Shown here in pieces: positions 7,896 through 15,939 of a stretch of 58,061 nt of DNA. Each line of letters starts with the position of its first letter. Positions within the stretch are counted from its first letter, which is position 1. The DNA is taken from the NCBI RefSeq assembly GCF_014269395.1, contig NZ_JACOGK010000020.1:1-58061 (forward strand). Direction: 5' to 3'. The translations under genes were made by a program, and so were the position numbers. The notes under the pieces were generated by a model. The model had not been told where the DNA came from. It saw only the letters and a program-made list of their open reading frames with translations, and did not search any database. Origin of the DNA: Megasphaera hominis. GTDB lineage: Bacteria > Bacillota > Negativicutes > Veillonellales > Megasphaeraceae.

Positions 7896-8578
7896 TGCAG
7901 CGTTTTGTACCTGTAACGAAATTGATTGGCACGGCAGCCTTCTCTTTCTGGGCTCTCGTCATTCATACACCTGTGCCGCTGGCGGTGCTGGTGGTCATTG
8001 AATTGTGCCTGTTGGCGCTGTGCGGTAATTTTAAGAGTACGAGCAAGGCCGTTTTGAGCCTGGCCGTGTTTGCCGTATTCCTGGCCGTTGTCCAGCTCAT
8101 CGGCGGCGGCTCGCTGGAATCGGCGTATGTGACGGGCCTGCGCATGCTGGCTATGACGATTGTCTTTATTATCCTTTTAACGACGACCCGTTTGCAGGAT
8201 TTGACAGCTGCCCTGGTTAAACAGATCCGCGTACCCTATGAATACGCCTTCATGTTTACGGCTGCCCTGCGCTTTGTGCCGGACTTCATCGCCGAAAGCC
8301 ATGCCGTGCAGGAAGCACAAGCGTGCCGTGGCTTTTCTGCCAAAGGAAACATCTTTAGAAAGATACTGAATTACATGAGCGTCATTCAGCCGCTCATGCT
8401 TAAATCCCTGGGCCGTTCGGAAACGATGGCCTTAAGCCTGGAGCTGCGGGGCTTCAACAGCGATACGCGCAGCTTTATGAGCAATGTCCGGCTACGCGGC
8501 TGCGATTACCTGGTCTTGCTGCTTTTTGTGCTGCTGAGCATCGGCGTCATTTACCTGCGCATGCACGATCTCGTCTAA
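7892..8578 (+). CDS. ECF transporter transmembrane T-component (EcfT/CbiQ-like)
   Basis: A 228-residue membrane protein with about five helices. The two cytoplasmic coupling-helix motifs typical of EcfT appear as ACRG (in EAQACRGFSAKG) and ELRG (in LSLELRGFNSD), which contact the two ATPases. The start ATG at 7892 overlaps the stop of the ATPase gene by 4 nt, indicating translational coupling; a second ATG follows immediately. GGAGG lies 7 nt upstream. It is the scaffold joining the ATPases to the substrate-binding S-component, which is here fused to the second ATPase at 8592-10076. Confidence 0.85.
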   Translation: MMQRFVPVTKLIGTAAFSFWALVIHTPVPLAVLVVIELCLLALCGNFKSTSKAVLSLAVFAVFLAVVQLIGGGSLESAYVTGLRMLAMTIVFIILLTTTRLQDLTAALVKQIRVPYEYAFMFTAALRFVPDFIAESHAVQEAQACRGFSAKGNIFRKILNYMSVIQPLMLKSLGRSETMALSLELRGFNSDTRSFMSNVRLRGCDYLVLLLFVLLSIGVIYLRMHDLV

Positions 8579-8591
8579 GGAGGAACTCAGG

Positions 8592-10076
8592 ATGAAACAA
8601 ATCACAGATATTGCATCGTTAGAATTTCACCACCGCCAAGGCGGGCAGTTCCGCTGGATTACGATTACGACGCTCATGCTGGCAATCGGTACGATTTTGC
8701 ACCTCGTGTCGCCGAGCGTAGCCGGTATTACGCCGAACTGGACCATTGCGACGTATTGTGTCGCCATTTGCCTGACCAAGCCTTCGTATACCCAGTCCCT
8801 GGGTATTGGCCTTGTCGCCGCGCTGGTCAACGTCTTGACGTCTAAATCGGGCTTTCCCTATGGCAACCTGATCAGTGAACCGGCAGGGGCCCTGACGTGT
8901 ACACTCATCGTCAAGAACCTGGCCTTCATCCGTTTTAAGGGTCATTCCTGTCTGCCGGTCCTGACGGGCCTTGCGGCAACCTGCATGAGCGGTGGTATTT
9001 TTGTTACGATTCTGAAGTTTGCTATGGGCCTGCCGAATATCGTATATTTCACGGGCATGCTGCCCCTGGTATTCGTCATCGGCCTCTTAAATGCCGTCGT
9101 AACGCCGCTCATGTATTTCCCGGCGCTCCGCCTCTTTGCCTCCCGTGGCATTATCGATTCACTGGAAGAACAGAGCGTGACCTCCGATCACAGCGGCTAC
9201 GACCTGAAGCCGACACAAGAGGGCATCGTCTCGATGGAACATCTTTCGTATATCCATAATAAACAGAAGGTGCCTGTCCTCAATGACGTGACGCTGGCCA
9301 TCCAGCCCGGCGATTTTCTGGTCATTACCGGCGAAAGCGGCAGCGGCAAGAGCTCTCTTTGCATGGCTCTGACCGGCGCTATTCCTCATTATTTTGGCGG
9401 CGTCATGAAAGGCATGGTCTACGTAGAAGGCCAGGCAACGACGCAGACGACGATTTCCAAGCTGGCCAATAAGGTCGGCGCCATGCTCGATGACTATGAC
9501 AGCCAGCTCGTGGCTATGACTGTTGAAGAAGAAATTGCCTTCAGTCTGGAAAATCAGGGCGTAGCACCGGAGCAGATTGATGCGGCCATTACGGAGTCAC
9601 TGGAAAAGGTACACATGACGGAATATCGGCAGCGCCAGCTTAGTAAGTTATCTGGCGGCCAGCGGCAGCGGCTGGTCATTGCCAGTGTCTTGGCGACCAG
9701 TCCGGAAATCCTCGTCTTTGACGAACCGACATCGGCCCTCGATCCAGAAGGGACCCGTGATTTTTACGAACTCATTCACGACCTGAACGTACAATATGGC
9801 CATACGATCGTCGTCGTAGAGCACTCGCTGGAAGCAGCCCTGCCCTTCGCCAACCGGCTGGTTCTCATCGACCACGGTCATATTCTTTGTGACGGCAACG
9901 TAGAAGAAACCCTGCGGTATATGTATGAAAAGAATGTCTATGCCAGTGCCGTGCCGAAAATCTTTGCCTGCCAGCTTGATTTAGAACGGGCCGGCTGCCA
10001 GTTTACGGCACCGTGGCTTTCTTCTGAAACGGCAGTTGCTGCTGTACGGCAGCTGTTGCCGCAGGACCGGTCATGA
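8592..10076 (+). CDS. ECF transporter S-component (TrpP-like) fused to an ECF ATPase
   Basis: A 494-residue fusion. Residues about 22-188 are a hydrophobic six-helix S-component; its AIGTILHLVSP start and FPYGNLISEPAGA loop recall the tryptophan S-component TrpP, from memory of that family. Residues about 210-460 are an ABC ATPase with Walker A GESGSGKS (247-254), signature LSGGQRQR and Walker B LVFDEPTSALD. S-components are normally separate proteins, so this fixes the substrate subunit to one ATPase. With the Trp-reading T-box, tryptophan is the leading candidate substrate. GGAGG lies 8 nt before the ATG; the stop overlaps the next start. Confidence 0.8.
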   Translation: MKQITDIASLEFHHRQGGQFRWITITTLMLAIGTILHLVSPSVAGITPNWTIATYCVAICLTKPSYTQSLGIGLVAALVNVLTSKSGFPYGNLISEPAGALTCTLIVKNLAFIRFKGHSCLPVLTGLAATCMSGGIFVTILKFAMGLPNIVYFTGMLPLVFVIGLLNAVVTPLMYFPALRLFASRGIIDSLEEQSVTSDHSGYDLKPTQEGIVSMEHLSYIHNKQKVPVLNDVTLAIQPGDFLVITGESGSGKSSLCMALTGAIPHYFGGVMKGMVYVEGQATTQTTISKLANKVGAMLDDYDSQLVAMTVEEEIAFSLENQGVAPEQIDAAITESLEKVHMTEYRQRQLSKLSGGQRQRLVIASVLATSPEILVFDEPTSALDPEGTRDFYELIHDLNVQYGHTIVVVEHSLEAALPFANRLVLIDHGHILCDGNVEETLRYMYEKNVYASAVPKIFACQLDLERAGCQFTAPWLSSETAVAAVRQLLPQDRS

Positions 10077-10666
10077 GGCGCCTCCTGTGCCTGGGTGACA
10101 GCCTGACCTTTGGCTATGGCGTAGCCGCACAGGACCGCTGGCTCACGCTCTTAAGCCGCGCTGGCCGCGTACAGTGCCAGAATGAAGGCCTGTGCGGCGA
10201 TACGACGGCCGGCATGCTGCAGCGCCTGAAAGCGATGGAGCTGACTGCCTATGATGCATTCTTTCTCATGGGTGGCTCCAATGACATCCTCCTCGATATA
10301 CGCAGGGAGCAGACGCAGGCGCATATGACAGATATGATTGCGCGCCTGCAGACCCAGGGAAAACCGGTCTATGTAGGTATTCCGCCACTGACACTGCCGG
10401 AAAGCGCCGCCTATGGCTGGCAAGCCGCAGACGCCGTCACTGGGCATAATGACCGGCTTACGGCCTATCGCCAGTGGCTCCTGAATGAGTGCAAGCAGCA
10501 ACGGCTCTGCGTATTCGATTTCTATGCAGCTCTTTGGGATGCACAAAAGGCAAACAGAACGTCGTCTCTCTATGTCGACGGCGTACACCCCAGTCCGGCC
10601 GGCTATGCCCTCATGGCGCAGACGGCCAGAACTGTTCTCATACGCAGTCACTTTCTGACAGAGTAG
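10073..10666 (+). CDS. SGNH/GDSL-family hydrolase
   Basis: A 197-residue cytoplasmic serine hydrolase of the SGNH fold. Block I is LCLGDSLTFGYG (nucleophile Ser10), block II glycine lies in EGLCGDTTA, block III is GGSND, and block V is DGVHPSPAGY with the catalytic Asp/His. No signal peptide is seen. Such enzymes hydrolyse esters or thioesters of small or lipid substrates; the substrate here is unknown. Its ATG overlaps the stop of the ECF fusion gene (ATGA), so it is translationally coupled to the transporter, yet no functional link to amino-acid uptake is established. Confidence 0.8.
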   Translation: MRRLLCLGDSLTFGYGVAAQDRWLTLLSRAGRVQCQNEGLCGDTTAGMLQRLKAMELTAYDAFFLMGGSNDILLDIRREQTQAHMTDMIARLQTQGKPVYVGIPPLTLPESAAYGWQAADAVTGHNDRLTAYRQWLLNECKQQRLCVFDFYAALWDAQKANRTSSLYVDGVHPSPAGYALMAQTARTVLIRSHFLTE

Positions 10667-10675
10667 TACGATAAG

Positions 10676-10711
10676 AAAACCTCCTTGGCAACAGCTGCCA
10701 GGGAGGTTTTT
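10676..10711. terminator. Bidirectional terminator between ECF operon and PucR-type regulator
   Basis: AAAACCTCCTTGGCA / TGCCAGGGAGGTTTTT with a 5-nt loop, A-run on one side and T-run on the other, serving the convergent genes on either side. Confidence 0.85.
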
Positions 10712-10715
10712 GTCA

Positions 10716-11900
10716 TTATAATTCGATGTGGCTGCACTGGTCTATGCGTAAGGCCAGGGAGAGCGTTTCGTAGCCTTCAGGCCGGAAGGCATCCAACGCG
10801 AGGAGAGTGCCGATTTGCTTGAGCCGGTAACGGATCGTATTGGGATGCTGCTGCAGCCCTTCGGCCGTAGTGGCAATGCTGCCGCCGGCGCGGACAAAGG
10901 CTGAAGCTGTTTCTAAAAGGGACGTATGATTTTCCGAATCATAGTCGCGTAACGGATTGAGGATGGTATTGGCGAAATGCTGCATAGCCGGTTCACGGCA
11001 ATAGGGCAGCAAGATGCTGTTAATCCCTAACGATTCATAGGTCCTGAACAGACCCTGGTCAGGTGCCGCGAAGTAGCTGCTGTAAATGGCCTCTTCCAGG
11101 CACAGCTTGATTTTCCGTTCCCTGTAATGAATGGAACTGACGCCAATACAATATGCCCCGGCGCAGGCCTGTAAGGGACCTGTAAGGATTTCCGTCGCCA
11201 GGTTACTGGATTTGGCGTTTTTAAAGTTATACGATGAATGGATATATATAAAGCCGTTTTTATAGCGCAGCAATGTGCTATAGGATGTTAAGAGGTTTGC
11301 TGCTGTCGCCGTTTCTTCCAGCTTTTGGTATTCATCGGCAGATACGGGATGGAGGGCACGGAAATACATACAAAAGATATCAGGCTGCAAACACGGGTTG
11401 ATTTCCAGCTGCAACTCCTTTTGCCGGGGATCGTGCTCGGGCAGGGCGAGAATGGTAGCAACGAGCTGCTCAAATTTGTCGAAATCGTGCAGACTTTGGA
11501 GCCGTTTATACACGTTGACGATAATCCGTTCAAAATACTGCTCGGAACTGCGGATGACGATAATAGGGAAATTGGCGGAATCGGCATAGCGCAGGATATG
11601 CGGCGCTAAAGGCAAACCGTACACATTTTTAATGACCAGGCAGCTGCACTGTTTGTGATGCAGCAAGCGGATGGCATCGATCAAACAGCCCGGGGCCTCC
11701 TTGGCATATTGCAAACTGGACAAAATCAGCTGATTGGGAATAAAGCTCAGCTTGGTATATTTGTTTTTCAGCGTTTTGTCGTATTCATAATCTAAAATGC
11801 CACAAGAAGAAACCTGGTTGGAAACGCCGCCGGCGCCAGCCAGCAGGTGGAGACCGGAAAATTCCGGATAATGGAGAATCTCATCAACTGTAAGTTTCAA
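10716..11900 (-). CDS. PucR/CdaR-type transcriptional regulator
   Basis: A 394-residue regulator. The N-terminal about 120 residues (LTVDEILHYPEFSGLHLLAGAGG...) look like the PucR purine-catabolism-regulator N-terminal domain; the C-terminal about 60 residues (ASAFVRAGGSIATTAEGLQQHPNTIRYRLKQIG) are the PucR C-terminal helix-turn-helix. The start is TTG at 11900 with GAGGTG 7 nt upstream; an ATG 13 codons earlier lacks a ribosome binding site. It is divergent from the keto-deoxy sugar-acid operon, which makes that operon its probable target and a sugar acid its probable effector (inference). Confidence 0.8.
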   Translation of the reverse strand: MKLTVDEILHYPEFSGLHLLAGAGGVSNQVSSCGILDYEYDKTLKNKYTKLSFIPNQLILSSLQYAKEAPGCLIDAIRLLHHKQCSCLVIKNVYGLPLAPHILRYADSANFPIIVIRSSEQYFERIIVNVYKRLQSLHDFDKFEQLVATILALPEHDPRQKELQLEINPCLQPDIFCMYFRALHPVSADEYQKLEETATAANLLTSYSTLLRYKNGFIYIHSSYNFKNAKSSNLATEILTGPLQACAGAYCIGVSSIHYRERKIKLCLEEAIYSSYFAAPDQGLFRTYESLGINSILLPYCREPAMQHFANTILNPLRDYDSENHTSLLETASAFVRAGGSIATTAEGLQQHPNTIRYRLKQIGTLLALDAFRPEGYETLSLALRIDQCSHIEL

Positions 11901-12186
11901 TAAAGACACCTCTATAAATAGTGTGAAAATACAATACAAATTTCTTACAGTATACTGAATTAGACAGGAAAGGGCAATAGATATGGGAATTGCGGGTAGA
12001 GTGGAAATACCTAGGCTGGTAAATTATATAAATATAATGAGCATAATTTATATTTTATAATAAAGTATCAGTGTTGTCTTACCTGTCCTGATAGTATAAA
12101 ATGCTAGGGAAGAAGAGCTTTTATACGTATCTTATGAAATATGCTACAATATCAGTATATACACATAGGGTAGGAGGGTGGTTTAT
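11901..12186. promoter_or_regulatory. Divergent regulatory region of the sugar-acid operon
   Basis: The 286-bp gap is AT-rich. It contains an inverted repeat AAATTAT...ATAATTT (about 12023-12051), a plausible operator, and TACAAT at 12145-12150 as a possible -10 for the operon. No clear -35 was found. AGGAGG at 12172-12177 is the ribosome binding site of the first gene. Confidence 0.35.
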
Positions 12187-13179
12187 TTGTTTATTGCAAC
12201 GATAGATGGTGGTACGAGTAATACGCGGTCTTACATCTGGAAAGACGGGCAAATCGCAGGTGAGGCCCGGGTTGCTGTAGGTGTGCGCAATACGGCAATT
12301 GACGGGAATAAGACCCGGCTGCTTGGCGCTGTTCGTCAGACTCTGAACGAGGCGGCGCACCAGGCTGGGATTTCCTTAGCCGATGTGTCCCTGGTCCTGG
12401 CGGCAGGGATGCTGACCAGTAATGTTGGCCTTTGTGAAATTGAACATGTGACGGCACCGGTAACCTTAGATGAATTGGCGCAGGCTATGGTCTGCCAAAC
12501 CATAGAGGACGTTTGCCCACAGGCTATTTGGTTCGTTCCGGGCCTGCGCAATCTGGACCCGGCTGCGTGCACGGCGGCAACGATTGACCATATGGATATC
12601 ATGCGGGGGGAAGAAACGGAAGCGGCCGGCCTGCTGGCCTATGCAGCACCAGAAGGTCCGGCTGTCTTGGTTCTGCCTGGTTCTCATAATAAGTATATTA
12701 TGCTGGACGGACAGGAACGGCTCCTTGGGTGTCTCACCACCCTCGGTGGGGAAGTCCTTCATTCACTGACCTACGATACGATCCTGGCGGACACACTGCA
12801 GCGGTCCTATGCAGCTTCGTTTGATGAAGCTGCCTTTTTGCGGGGCCTGGCCGACCATGCGCAGCTGGGCCTCTTGCACGGCGCCTTTATGACCCGTATC
12901 TTAGGCATGTTTGACCAGGGCACGACGCTGGAATTACAGAACTATCTGCAAGGACTCTTGTTGGCAGATGATCTCTATTCCCTGAAGCGGAGCAGTCTTT
13001 TTGCCGGTTTGGATGACGCTGTGTTTGTCGTAGCCGGCCGGCCCGTTTTGCAGGCTGCCTATGCGTGTATGTTTGCCAAGCAGGGCTGGCGTACGGTCCT
13101 GGCCACGGCTGAGCAGCAACGGGGCCTGTCCGGTTACGGTGCTATCATGCTGGCCAAACGGCGCGGTTTAATTCAGTAA
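12187..13179 (+). CDS. dgoK: 2-dehydro-3-deoxygalactonokinase
   Basis: A 330-residue sugar-acid kinase of the DgoK family. It opens with the ATP-binding phosphate-1 motif IDGGTSNTRSY and contains MRGEETEAAGLL and LVLPGSHNKYIMLDG, characteristic of DgoK. It would phosphorylate 2-keto-3-deoxygalactonate at C6 for cleavage by an aldolase. The TTG at 12187 is chosen because AGGAGG lies 9 nt before it; a GTG three codons earlier overlaps the Shine-Dalgarno sequence. First gene of a four-gene operon, 11 bp before the aldolase. Confidence 0.85.
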   Translation: MFIATIDGGTSNTRSYIWKDGQIAGEARVAVGVRNTAIDGNKTRLLGAVRQTLNEAAHQAGISLADVSLVLAAGMLTSNVGLCEIEHVTAPVTLDELAQAMVCQTIEDVCPQAIWFVPGLRNLDPAACTAATIDHMDIMRGEETEAAGLLAYAAPEGPAVLVLPGSHNKYIMLDGQERLLGCLTTLGGEVLHSLTYDTILADTLQRSYAASFDEAAFLRGLADHAQLGLLHGAFMTRILGMFDQGTTLELQNYLQGLLLADDLYSLKRSSLFAGLDDAVFVVAGRPVLQAAYACMFAKQGWRTVLATAEQQRGLSGYGAIMLAKRRGLIQ

Positions 13180-13190
13180 GGAGGAAGCGT

Positions 13191-13835
13191 ATGAGTGTAT
13201 TACAGGAAATGGTGGAAGCAAAAATAATCTCTATTATCCGGGGCGTGCCGAGCTCGTCCATTGTGCCGGCTGTAGAAGCCTTGGCCAGGGGCGGCGTGCG
13301 CTTTGTGGAAGTAACCTACCGGCCTGGTGATGAAGCGGCTTGTGCCGATACGTTACAGAGCATTGCCCTTTTGAAGGAAAAATTTTATCCATCCCTGCAT
13401 ATCGGTGCCGGAACGGTGCTGACAGTTAAGCAGGTAGAAGATGCGGCAGCTGCCGGTGCAGAGTTTATGATTTCTCCCAATACCAATGTGGATGTTATCC
13501 GCCGTACGAAAGAATTGGGACTCCTTTCCCTGCCGGGTGCCTACACGCCGACAGAGGCCGAACTGGCCTGGGAAAGCGGTGCCGATATCGTCAAGATTTT
13601 TCCTGCGTCCGGCCTGGGACCGGCTTACTTCAAGGCTGTGAAATCTTCCTTATCGCAGCTCAGGCTTTCTGCCGTAGGCGGCGTATCGGAACAGAATATT
13701 CACGAGTTTTTGGCGGCCGGCGTCGATTCCTTCGGTATTGGCAATAATCTGGTCAGTGCTGAACGCGTGGCCCGGGGTGCCTGGCAGGAAATCGAAGAAG
13801 CAGCTGCCTTTTACACGGCGGCTGTTAAAGGCTAG
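13191..13835 (+). CDS. KDPG/KDPGal class I aldolase
   Basis: A 214-residue TIM-barrel aldolase cleaving 2-keto-3-deoxy-6-phospho sugar acids to pyruvate and glyceraldehyde 3-phosphate. The Schiff-base lysine is K135 in DIVKIFPAS and the catalytic glutamate is E40 in FVEVTYR; GAGTVL and ISPN are also typical. Following dgoK directly, it may be the DgoA-type enzyme acting on the galacto epimer, but sequence alone does not separate the two substrates. AGGAGG lies 6 nt before the ATG. A 75-bp gap with a GCGGCAG/CTGCCGC hairpin follows. Confidence 0.88.
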   Translation: MSVLQEMVEAKIISIIRGVPSSSIVPAVEALARGGVRFVEVTYRPGDEAACADTLQSIALLKEKFYPSLHIGAGTVLTVKQVEDAAAAGAEFMISPNTNVDVIRRTKELGLLSLPGAYTPTEAELAWESGADIVKIFPASGLGPAYFKAVKSSLSQLRLSAVGGVSEQNIHEFLAAGVDSFGIGNNLVSAERVARGAWQEIEEAAAFYTAAVKG

Positions 13836-13837
13836 CC

Positions 13838-13873
13838 TGTGGCGGCAGCAGACGTCTTGTTTGCCTGCCGCAT
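13838..13873 (+). other. Intercistronic hairpin in the sugar-acid operon
   Basis: GCGGCAG / CTGCCGC (7-bp stem, large loop) between the first aldolase and kinase genes, with no T-run. It could be an mRNA processing or stabilising element rather than a terminator. Confidence 0.35.
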
Positions 13874-13910
13874 GAAGTACAGCGTACTAAAAACAGAATG
13901 AGGTGTATTC

Positions 13911-14870
13911 ATGACAAAGGTTTTAACGATTGGTGAGGCCATGGGCCTCCTCGTAGCAGAAAGTGAAGGCCCGCTGGATCTGGTGAAACATTTTGAACGC
14001 CACGTATGCGGCGCAGAACTGAACTATATCGTAGGGATGGCCCGGCTGGGCTTTGATGCCTATTACATTTCCCGCGTGGGTGCCGATCCCTTTGGCGCTT
14101 GCATCCGCAATTTCCTAAAGGAAAATCATATTCACGATGCGTATGTGCAGACAGATAAGGCCTATATGACGGGTTACCAAATGAAGGAAAAGGTGTCGAG
14201 CGGTGATCCTAAGGTTGCCAATATCCGTAAAAATACGGCCTTTACCCATTTGCTGCCGGCTGCACTCGACGCGATTGACTGGCAGGATGTCAAGCTCGTA
14301 CACGTGACGGGGATTCCCCTGGCCTTATCGGATACTTGCCGCCAGTCCATTTATGCCCTGATGGAACAGGCCCGGCAGCACGGCGCACTGGTTTCCTTTG
14401 ACCCTAACTTGCGGCCCATGCTTTGGCCTTCCGAAAGGGAAATGTGTAAGGTCATTGGCGAAGCCAGCCTGCATGCAGATATTGTTTTGCCGGGACTGGA
14501 AGAAGCCAAGCGGATTACCGGTCTGGCCGATGAAAAGGAAATTGGCAAGTACTATTTGGACCAGGGCGTACAGATGGCGGTCATCAAGCTCGGTGGCAGC
14601 CATGGCGCCTATGTCTGCTCAGAAGCCGGCGCACAGTACGTTCCCAGCTATCCCGTCGCAACTATTGTGGATACCGTCGGGGCTGGCGATGGCTTTGCCG
14701 TAGGCTTTACCAGCGGTGTGCTAGATGGCCTGCCTTTGTATGCTGCTGCCCGGCGCGGTGCTGCTATCGGTGCCCTGCAGATTCAGGTAGCCGGTGATAA
14801 TGAAGGCCTGCCCACACGGCAGGAACTGGAAACATTTCAACGTAATAATGAGGGGGAAGATGTACAATGA
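13911..14870 (+). CDS. kdgK: 2-dehydro-3-deoxygluconate kinase (PfkB family)
   Basis: A 319-residue ribokinase-fold enzyme. It shows the PfkB signature at both ends: the N-terminal GGxE-like HVCGAELNYIVGMARLG region and the C-terminal DTVGAGDGFAVGF motif with the catalytic aspartate and anion hole. KDG kinases have this length. It would phosphorylate 2-keto-3-deoxygluconate using ATP to give KDPG. The stop overlaps the next ATG by 4 nt (14867-14870), so the aldolase fusion that follows is translationally coupled to it and may act on its product. Confidence 0.88.
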   Translation: MTKVLTIGEAMGLLVAESEGPLDLVKHFERHVCGAELNYIVGMARLGFDAYYISRVGADPFGACIRNFLKENHIHDAYVQTDKAYMTGYQMKEKVSSGDPKVANIRKNTAFTHLLPAALDAIDWQDVKLVHVTGIPLALSDTCRQSIYALMEQARQHGALVSFDPNLRPMLWPSEREMCKVIGEASLHADIVLPGLEEAKRITGLADEKEIGKYYLDQGVQMAVIKLGGSHGAYVCSEAGAQYVPSYPVATIVDTVGAGDGFAVGFTSGVLDGLPLYAAARRGAAIGALQIQVAGDNEGLPTRQELETFQRNNEGEDVQ

Positions 14871-15841
14871 TTAGTAAAAACATGCAAACCATATTGGATA
14901 TAGGCTTAGTTCCTTTGATTGTTCTCGATGATGCGGCCCAGGCTGTACCCTTTGGCCAGGCCCTGGTTGCCGGCGGTATTCCTATTGCAGAAGTGACCTT
15001 CCGTACCGATGCCTGCCTCGATACGATCCGCGCTATGGCCCAGCATGTACCGGGTCTCATCGTTGGTGCCGGTACGGTACACAATGTGGCTCAGGCAGAA
15101 GCCGCTGTGCGGGCAGGGGCTACGTTTATCGTTACGCCGGCTTTTAATCCGGCTGTTACGGAATGGTGCCTGCGCAATCACATTGATATCCTGCCCGGTA
15201 CGGTATCGCCGGCAGATATTGAAGCAGCTAACGGCATGGGCATTGAAGTCTGCAAATTCTTCCCGGCTGCAGCCTATGGCGGCGTGAAGACACTGAAAGC
15301 TTTGGCCGGCCCCTTTGGCCATATGAAATTCGTGCCTACAGGCGGCGTCAATTACGATAATATGCTGGAATATCTGGATCTGCCCAATGTCGCTGCTGTT
15401 GGCGGCAGCTTTATGACGCCATCGGCAATGGTCAAGAACCGCCAATGGGCTGATATTACGGCGACCTGCCAGGCTGCTGTCGATAAGCTCCTGGGTTTTG
15501 CCATTTGTCACACAGGCATTCACTGCCAGACGAAAGAAGAAGCAGAAGCTGTGACCGACCGCCTGTGCGGCCTCTTGCATCAGAAAAAAATCGAAGTGCC
15601 CGGTGCTTCGTGGTTTGTAGGCACGCTCGTAGAAGTATGCTATAAAAAGTTGCCTGGCGAAAAGGGGCATGTCGGTATCGATACGCGTGATATAGACCGG
15701 GCTATTGCCTATTACAAACGGCAGGGGGTTGAATTTGCCGAAGACGGTTTTACCTACGATGATCAGGGCCGCGTGCGTCTGGCATACTTCAAGGAACTGT
15801 ACCATGGCTTTTCCGTCCATCTGCGCCGTCAGCCTAAATAA
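14867..15841 (+). CDS. KHG/KDPG aldolase fused to a C-terminal VOC-like domain
   Basis: A 324-residue two-domain protein. Residues 1-208 form a complete class I aldolase barrel with Schiff-base lysine K130 (EVCKFFPA) and glutamate E42 (AEVTFR). Residues about 211-324 form a separate domain whose second half (GHVGIDTRDIDRAIAYYKRQGVEF) resembles glyoxalase/VOC folds. Longer aldolases of this architecture are known in Firmicutes, but the role of the extra domain is not established to my knowledge. Coupled to kdgK; likely the KDPG-specific aldolase of the operon, with the enzyme at 13191 serving the other epimer (inference). Confidence 0.85.
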   Translation: MISKNMQTILDIGLVPLIVLDDAAQAVPFGQALVAGGIPIAEVTFRTDACLDTIRAMAQHVPGLIVGAGTVHNVAQAEAAVRAGATFIVTPAFNPAVTEWCLRNHIDILPGTVSPADIEAANGMGIEVCKFFPAAAYGGVKTLKALAGPFGHMKFVPTGGVNYDNMLEYLDLPNVAAVGGSFMTPSAMVKNRQWADITATCQAAVDKLLGFAICHTGIHCQTKEEAEAVTDRLCGLLHQKKIEVPGASWFVGTLVEVCYKKLPGEKGHVGIDTRDIDRAIAYYKRQGVEFAEDGFTYDDQGRVRLAYFKELYHGFSVHLRRQPK

Positions 15842-15869
15842 GGAACAAAACAGGGGCGAAGGCCTGTCA

Positions 15870-15898
15870 TTGACGTAGGCAAGGCAGTAGTCTATAAT
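15870..15898 (+). promoter_or_regulatory. Sigma-A promoter of tyrS
   Basis: TTGACG (15870-15875), 17-bp spacer, perfect TATAAT (15893-15898), 42 nt before the tyrS ATG. The leader is too short for a T-box, so tyrS here is apparently not under tRNA control. Confidence 0.85.
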
Positions 15899-15939
15899 GA
15901 GTAAACAGATTACATTATACAGATAAAGGAGCAGGTTAG

